From positions 1 through 36,132 of IMG/VR virus record IMGVR_UViG_3300042691_041564: DNA of 36,132 bases; one strand, given 5' to 3'. Position 1 is the first letter of the stretch; the number at the start of each line of letters is the position of its first letter. The notes under the pieces are model-generated. The model did no database searches. It saw only the letters and a program-made list of their open reading frames with translations, and had not been told where the DNA came from. Shown piece by piece: positions 31,698 through 36,132 of the stretch. Source of the stretch: a virus. Position numbers and translations under genes: made by a program.

Positions 31698-33014
31698 TCA
31701 CTGAAGTTCCAAAGCTGCCTTGTCGATTCCAGCAAGAATTCGGTTCAAGATGCGGTCCACAAGGTCGGCACCGGTGGAGATGTCGAAGCTCGCCGTTTCC
31801 AGCAGTGTTTCCTGACCCGTCACCCGGAACCGCGCGCGGATCCCTTCCTCGTCGCCCAGGCCCGCATGGTGGGGATAAAGCAGCGTCAGCCGCGGGGCCT
31901 TGTAGAGGTGGGCATAGGCCATCATCTGATAGATATCCGCTTGGGACACCCCCTGCTTCGGATCGTCTACTCGGGCGGAAATCCGCTTCCATTTGGTGTC
32001 GATCACATGGACAACCTGATCGGCCCGTTTGATCAGGATATCGGGCTTGGTCTGGAATACCGCACGATCCTCATCGAGCGACGTCAGGCAGAATAGTCGG
32101 CCGCCCTGCAGGGTCACGCGGAACTCGGACCCCGCCAGCGCCCGCGTCACCAGACGGCCGATGTACTCCTCGAACAGGGCATTCATCTCGAACAGCAGTG
32201 CCGATCCCTGCCCCGACCCGGCGCTGGTGGTCTGGTATCGGTTGCGCAGAAACAGTTGCGCCATTCCAAAGAGTTCCTGCCACGCGCTGTTCGTGCGGTC
32301 GATGACAACATCGTCCCACCGCAGGGCCGGGCGCTGCACCTCCGCGACCTCGGCATAAACGAAGGCCAGTTCCCGCAGCCGCTGGACATTCGTAGCGTTG
32401 CGCGACATGCCCGCCAGATGCGTGATAGTCGCCTTCATGATGCGGTTGAGGGCGATATCCTCGGACAACTCGTCATACCGGCAGGCCAGACGGCCCGGGT
32501 TTGCGATGTGACGGGTGAACTGGCGCGGGATATCCAGCGATCCACGCAACGTCGGCAGGTCGTCGTCGTGGAGGGTGTAGCGCCGCGGCATGCCTCGCCG
32601 AACCGCCTCTGTCAGCTTGTCGCAAAAGATGCGGATCAGGATTTCCAGCAGCGTTTCGCGCTGCCAGTCGAGGTCGGTCATGCGCCCGGTCTCGACCTTG
32701 AGATTGAGGGCCACTGCGAGCATGTGCACAAGGCGCTTGCGGATCTCGCGCGTCTCTTGGGCCGAGCCTTCCTTCTCGCCGACGTCGATCTTCGGCAGGA
32801 TTTCCAGCGTGCAGCCCGGCACCGCCAGAACGCCAACCACCCCGCGCGCCCGCAGGTCATGGCGCCGATCCTCGAGAACGCCACCGCCGCCACGCCCGGC
32901 GAAAGGAGATGCCTTGGCCAGAGTCACAAGGCGCTGGGCAAGATGCGGGGGAATGCATCCCTCCCCATCGCCATGGGGCACGGACTCCCATTCGCGCACG
33001 GAGTAGGCGGGCAT
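31698..33014 (-). CDS. mcrC: McrC, nuclease subunit of McrBC type IV restriction
   Basis: 438 aa. The N-terminal part has GVVGVLAVPGCTLEILPKID (58-77), the McrC beta domain. The C-terminal nuclease has KPDILI (D325) and HVIDTKWKR (D339, K341), the PD-(D/E)xK active site, preceded by the conserved ALLFEMNALFEEYIGRL (272-288). McrC binds the McrB hexamer, stimulates its nucleotide hydrolysis, and cuts DNA that carries modified cytosines. It overlaps the mcrB stop (ATGA), so the subunits are translated in a coupled way. It ends 70 bases from the ImmA/IrrE gene, which is convergent. Confidence 0.95.
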   Translation of the reverse strand: MPAYSVREWESVPHGDGEGCIPPHLAQRLVTLAKASPFAGRGGGGVLEDRRHDLRARGVVGVLAVPGCTLEILPKIDVGEKEGSAQETREIRKRLVHMLAVALNLKVETGRMTDLDWQRETLLEILIRIFCDKLTEAVRRGMPRRYTLHDDDLPTLRGSLDIPRQFTRHIANPGRLACRYDELSEDIALNRIMKATITHLAGMSRNATNVQRLRELAFVYAEVAEVQRPALRWDDVVIDRTNSAWQELFGMAQLFLRNRYQTTSAGSGQGSALLFEMNALFEEYIGRLVTRALAGSEFRVTLQGGRLFCLTSLDEDRAVFQTKPDILIKRADQVVHVIDTKWKRISARVDDPKQGVSQADIYQMMAYAHLYKAPRLTLLYPHHAGLGDEEGIRARFRVTGQETLLETASFDISTGADLVDRILNRILAGIDKAALELQ

Positions 33015-35779
33015 CAGGCCGCGAACTCGGAGAAGTCGAACTGGTCCTTCACCCGCCAGCGCAGTCTCTCGCCGCTGAAATCATCCGCGGCAATTCCCGG
33101 CGGCGCAGTCAGGCGGCGCGCCTCCAGAAACCGGGATGGGCCCTGCGGGCCATCGCCCAGAACGGCAGCGACCTTCGACCAATCCTCGTAGAAATACTCG
33201 GACAGGAGCGGAATGACCTTGTGCCGCATCACTCCCTCGACGGCCTCTCGCGTTTTGCAGCCGGTGAAATAGGCGTGCCCAATCTGGTGTTCGCGGTCGA
33301 ACAGATACTCAATGCGGTCGTTGATCGTGGTCAGCAGCTTCTGGAGATTTATCCCGCCGACATTCAGGGACAGGACAGAGGGTTTCGGCATCAGCTCCTT
33401 GAAGGTGAACCGACGGCGCAAGGCCGTGTCCAGCAGCGCAATCGAGCGGTCGGCCGTGTTCATGGTGCCGATGATGTGCAGATTGGGCGGCACCCCGAAG
33501 CGCTTCTTCGAATAGGGCAAGGTCAGCTGGATCCCGTCACGTCGCCAAAGGCGCTTGTCCGGCTCGAGGAGCGTGATCAGTTCGCCGAACACCTTCGAGA
33601 TATTGGCCCGGTTGATCTCGTCGATGATCAACACATAGTCACGCGCCGTATTGTCTGCCACCGCAGCGCGCTTGCCGAAGACGATCTCTTCCAGCGCGTC
33701 CCAATCGATGAGGGACTGGTTGAGCTTGTAGACAGAATGCCGCCTGAACGCGTTAGGGTAAAATCTGTTGCGATCGGTCCCGGCTTCGTCGCGCCAAATC
33801 CAATCGACGGTTCTTCGGTGGGGATGAAATTCCGCGCCCTCGTCGAAGTAATAATCGCCCTTGATCCTGCCAAATGCCTGGATGCGGTCACGTCCGTCAG
33901 ACACCACAACGTAGTCACCAATCTGCATGTCCGATCTGAACGAGTAGGTGACGACGATGTTGCCGTCATGGCCTGTCGCGTCTGAGTCTTTGCGAGACCG
34001 CCACTCGTTGTAAATCTGGTCGAAATCATCGAACCGTTCGTCGGACCAATCGATGTCCCCGCCCCAGCCCACATGGATCAATCCGTTCTCCAGACCGAAG
34101 CGTATCCTGTGCTCTTCCACTTGGCGGCGCCCGAGTGCCACTTTGAACACGCGCGCGGTCCTGTCGAGACGTGAGACGGCCCCTGCCTGCGAACTGTCGA
34201 GGCGCGCGCGTTCGCTCATCTTCTTGAACACCCCGTCGGTCGGTTTCAGACGGAAGCCCACAGCAGCGCCGAGCTCTTCCGGCCCCTCTCTGGCATCTTC
34301 GCCCGTACTTGGCTGAAGCCCTTCAACGAATTCCTCATATGACATGGACTGGTGGAAGGTGACGAACTCGATCCGCTCTTCCTTCATCAGGCTTTGGTAC
34401 TCGGCCATCAGCTGGTCACGGTTCTCTTCGCCGGAGAGATCAGCAGCAACAGCGTCGCCCAAGCAGAGACGAACCGCCTCCCACGCCGTCTGGTAAGTCT
34501 TGCCGGTGCCGGGGGGGCCGTAGAGGATCAGGTTGGTCGTCTCGATCTGTAGGGCATGCGACATGGACGGGTTCTTCGCCTTTCCGTCCTGCGTCAGGAC
34601 AAAGGTATACTCGGTAGTGGTGCTGCGCTCCGGCCCGGATCGCGTGGGCGCCGGGACCGAAGCAAGCTTCTGGAAAGCCTCCTTCTCCAACGCCTGGCAG
34701 ACATTCGCCCAGTTTTTCACAAGGCCTGACATGTCGTGCAGGTCACCGGCGCGGATGGTTACCGAATGAAGTCCGGCTTCCCGTGCGGGAGCGATGAAGT
34801 AGTTGAGAGCCACGAGACGGGCGCGTTCCGCCCCGCGCATCAGATGTGTGTGCTGGTCGGGTAGCGGCAACGGCGTGTCATGCTGGTCGACGATGACGTA
34901 ACCCGCCGCATGCAGTCTTGCGGCCGCGTCGCCCGGTTGGCTCCACCCGCCATTGAATGTGTTCGACGCCTTGCCCAAGAGGTAACCGACAATTGGCTTC
35001 GTCGGGAAGCGCTTGTCCTGCCGCGGGCGGCTGGACCGCACCCAAAAATCCTTCGGCTCGCCGAAACTCGAGAACGCATCGGCATGTGCACCTGACCTGC
35101 GGAACTCTTCGTAGGCGTCCATCGCACCCTCGATCCGGTCGCGAGTGAAGGCGTCATCCTTGTCAGTGGCCCCCTTGCGAATGACCTGGAACCCGAGTGC
35201 CTCAAGTTTGGCGAACGATTGCGCCTCTCCGAAGCCGTTGAAGAATTCCTTCGCTGCGAGAGCGCGGCAATCGGGAAGATTCCCCAAGGCTGCTGCGACG
35301 GTGGCCTTCGCGGGATAGGGCTGATCCTTGCCTTCATCGCTGACCCAGACCTGTGGGCTGGCAAAGCCACCACGGGCAAGAAACGCCTTCAAGCCCAACT
35401 GGTCGCATTCCTGCATTGCCGCCTCGACTTCCTCGCGGCTGAGGCGGTCGACCAATGCCTGGTGTTCTGCCGTGTCGGGCACATTGGACTGTTCGGTCAG
35501 GAAGGAATGGTACAGCTTCAGGGCCTGCTGGAGGCTGGCAAGACCCGTGCGCAAGACACCGTCGATGGGAACAGGCGAGGGATTGGGGCGTTCTGCCCGT
35601 TCATCCTCGGCGGTGTAGGCAAATCGGTTCAGGACGCTGTCCCGATCCTCTTGCGCGAACAGCTCGTCCAGATCGCCGAGGTACTGTTCAACGCGTTTGG
35701 CACTACTCACGCGAGAGGAAGCGGTCGCATCCGTCTGCCCCTGCGCCATCAGCCAATTCCGGAAGTCGTCCTGCTTCAT
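33014..35779 (-). CDS. mcrB: McrB, AAA+ motor and specificity subunit with multidomain N-terminus
   Basis: 921 aa from the ATG at 35779; the frame runs on to 35947 without start signals. The AAA+ core has Walker A GPPGTGKT (421-428), TFHQSMSYEEFVEGLQP (474-490), Walker B LIIDEINRANISKVFGE (717-733) and the McrB signature GTMNTADRS (771-779) with DTALRRRF. About 543-690 interrupts this core with a PUA/EVE-like module (IHVGWGGDIDW, MQIGDYVVVSDGRDRIQAFG), a fold known to read modified bases. Upstream, two similar segments (about 130-200 and 225-298: WVSDEGKDQPYPAKATVAAA and WVRSSRPRQDKRFPTKPIVG, each ending in a hydrophobic LEALGFQVI/LHAAGYVIV) resemble the head domain of ScoMcrA-type enzymes. 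A fourth segment (HSVTIRAGDLHDMSGLVKN) precedes the AAA+ part. Confidence 0.95.
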   Translation of the reverse strand: MKQDDFRNWLMAQGQTDATASSRVSSAKRVEQYLGDLDELFAQEDRDSVLNRFAYTAEDERAERPNPSPVPIDGVLRTGLASLQQALKLYHSFLTEQSNVPDTAEHQALVDRLSREEVEAAMQECDQLGLKAFLARGGFASPQVWVSDEGKDQPYPAKATVAAALGNLPDCRALAAKEFFNGFGEAQSFAKLEALGFQVIRKGATDKDDAFTRDRIEGAMDAYEEFRRSGAHADAFSSFGEPKDFWVRSSRPRQDKRFPTKPIVGYLLGKASNTFNGGWSQPGDAAARLHAAGYVIVDQHDTPLPLPDQHTHLMRGAERARLVALNYFIAPAREAGLHSVTIRAGDLHDMSGLVKNWANVCQALEKEAFQKLASVPAPTRSGPERSTTTEYTFVLTQDGKAKNPSMSHALQIETTNLILYGPPGTGKTYQTAWEAVRLCLGDAVAADLSGEENRDQLMAEYQSLMKEERIEFVTFHQSMSYEEFVEGLQPSTGEDAREGPEELGAAVGFRLKPTDGVFKKMSERARLDSSQAGAVSRLDRTARVFKVALGRRQVEEHRIRFGLENGLIHVGWGGDIDWSDERFDDFDQIYNEWRSRKDSDATGHDGNIVVTYSFRSDMQIGDYVVVSDGRDRIQAFGRIKGDYYFDEGAEFHPHRRTVDWIWRDEAGTDRNRFYPNAFRRHSVYKLNQSLIDWDALEEIVFGKRAAVADNTARDYVLIIDEINRANISKVFGELITLLEPDKRLWRRDGIQLTLPYSKKRFGVPPNLHIIGTMNTADRSIALLDTALRRRFTFKELMPKPSVLSLNVGGINLQKLLTTINDRIEYLFDREHQIGHAYFTGCKTREAVEGVMRHKVIPLLSEYFYEDWSKVAAVLGDGPQGPSRFLEARRLTAPPGIAADDFSGERLRWRVKDQFDFSEFAA

Positions 35780-35945
35780 CGTTTGCCCGTTTATCTGCTT
35801 GCGAGGTGCTGATCCGAGGGCAAAATCCTTCGTCGTCAATTCACCGTCTAGAGAACTACGGGATGATGATGGCTGGAACCGGATGCGCACGCAACTGCGA
35901 GTTGCCTGAGACGATGGGCAGATGGATTTCGTTCCCCCCAAACGC
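35780..35945 (-). promoter_or_regulatory. Upstream region of mcrB with candidate operator
   Basis: GCAACT (35891-35896) and AGTTGC (35900-35905) form a perfect inverted repeat with a 3-base spacer, placed about 110 bases upstream of the mcrB start, suiting a repressor site. A TTGACG hexamer on the minus strand (35834-35839) is a possible -35, but its -10 is poor. No gene is seen here. Confidence 0.4.
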
Positions 35946-35970
35946 AAAAGGCCCCCGCTTTTCAGGGGGG
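35946..35970 (-). terminator. Terminator ahead of mcrB, facing the tRNA
   Basis: CCCCC (35952-35956) pairs with GGGGG (35965-35969) around an 8-base loop. Read on the minus strand the stem is followed by CCTTTTG, fitting a Rho-independent terminator for transcripts coming from the tRNA side. It would insulate mcrB from tRNA transcription. Confidence 0.6.
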
Positions 35971-35980
35971 ACTCGTCAAA

Positions 35981-36000
35981 CGTTGAGGTGGCGTTGAGGT
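35981..36000. repeat. Tandem CGTTGAGGT repeat with 11-base period
   Basis: CGTTGAGGT occurs at 35981-35989 and 35992-36000, starting 11 bases apart, about one helix turn. Such phased repeats near a tRNA 3' end recall arm-type recombinase or regulator sites, but two copies can also be chance. Confidence 0.4.
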
Positions 36001-36039
36001 AAAACCCGAGTGTCTATACACAAGTGTTTTTGTCGGATT

Positions 36040-36060
36040 CTAACCATTTGGAAAGGTTAG
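36040..36060. repeat. 6-bp inverted repeat beside the tRNA 3' end
   Basis: CTAACC (36040-36045) and GGTTAG (36055-36060) flank a 9-base AT-rich loop, ending six bases from the tRNA CCA end. There is no T-run on the minus strand directly after it. It could be a processing or recombination site. Confidence 0.4.
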
Positions 36061-36066
36061 GAATTT

Positions 36067-36132
<66 letters not shown>

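Noticed and set aside
32256-33191. 311-aa plus-strand frame across mcrC
   Set aside because: Opposite-strand shadow; McrC motifs on the minus strand are intact over the whole length.
35780-35947. 56-codon N-terminal extension of mcrB
   Set aside because: Extra residues have no ribosome binding site, are low-complexity, and cover the candidate operator and promoter DNA; MKQDDFRNWL at 35779 is a natural McrB beginning.

Overview
The window looks like part of an alphaproteobacterial (most likely Rhodobacterales) chromosome carrying a GC-rich siphovirus-type prophage with accessory genes. The grounds are the Rhodobacterales-style phage families (DUF6441, DUF2793, and a tail tip of DUF2460, DUF2163, NlpC/P60 and a GTA TIM-barrel protein, as in gene transfer agents) and an initiator tRNA(fMet) of alphaproteobacterial type at the right edge. 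No integrase, repressor or replication gene is visible. Both ends are cut: the window opens inside a gene and closes inside the tRNA.

Layout. 1-630: the tail of an unknown gene and a small membrane protein. 631-1025: a gene-free stretch with short repeats. 1026-1652 (minus): a WYL-domain protein with an N-terminal twin-arginine-like leader. 1973-4754 (plus): an overlapping trio, ParB-domain methyltransferase 1, a 65-aa protein, and ParB-domain methyltransferase 2. 4807-6657 (minus): a run of six small phage genes headed by divergent regulatory DNA and ended by a strong hairpin. 6787-14759 (plus): packaging and head genes in lambda order (terminase small and large, gpW, portal B, protease C with nested Nu3-like scaffold, D, E, FII, then DUF6441). 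14869-15959: a DUF433/DUF5615 toxin-antitoxin pair inside the late operon. 16049-28378: tail terminator, tail tube, frameshifted tail assembly chaperone, tape measure, GTA-like tail tip and tail fibre. 28389-29627: a membrane/coiled-coil protein, terminator, endolysin and holin-like protein. 29764-31628: a two-gene accessory unit (unknown protein plus XRE-ImmA/IrrE metallopeptidase) behind its own promoter. 31698-35779 (minus): McrC and a large multidomain McrB. 36067-36132 (minus): tRNA-fMet.

How it works together. The plus-strand run from 6787 to 29627 is a nearly complete virion and lysis operon with many ATGA/GTGA start-stop overlaps. It uses two economical coding devices: an internal start for the scaffold and a probable -1 frameshift (slippery A AAA AAC at 17776-17782 plus a downstream hairpin) for the tail chaperone. 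The right arm, between the lysis genes and the tRNA, is a defence/regulation cargo zone: ImmA/IrrE pair and type IV restriction by McrBC. The methyltransferases at the left and McrBC at the right form a potential modify-versus-restrict conflict within one element.

The least described items are the 239-aa partner of the XRE-ImmA/IrrE protein, the toxin-antitoxin insertion between virion genes, the McrB architecture (two repeated N-terminal modules and a PUA/EVE-like insert inside the AAA+ domain), and the putatively exported WYL protein.
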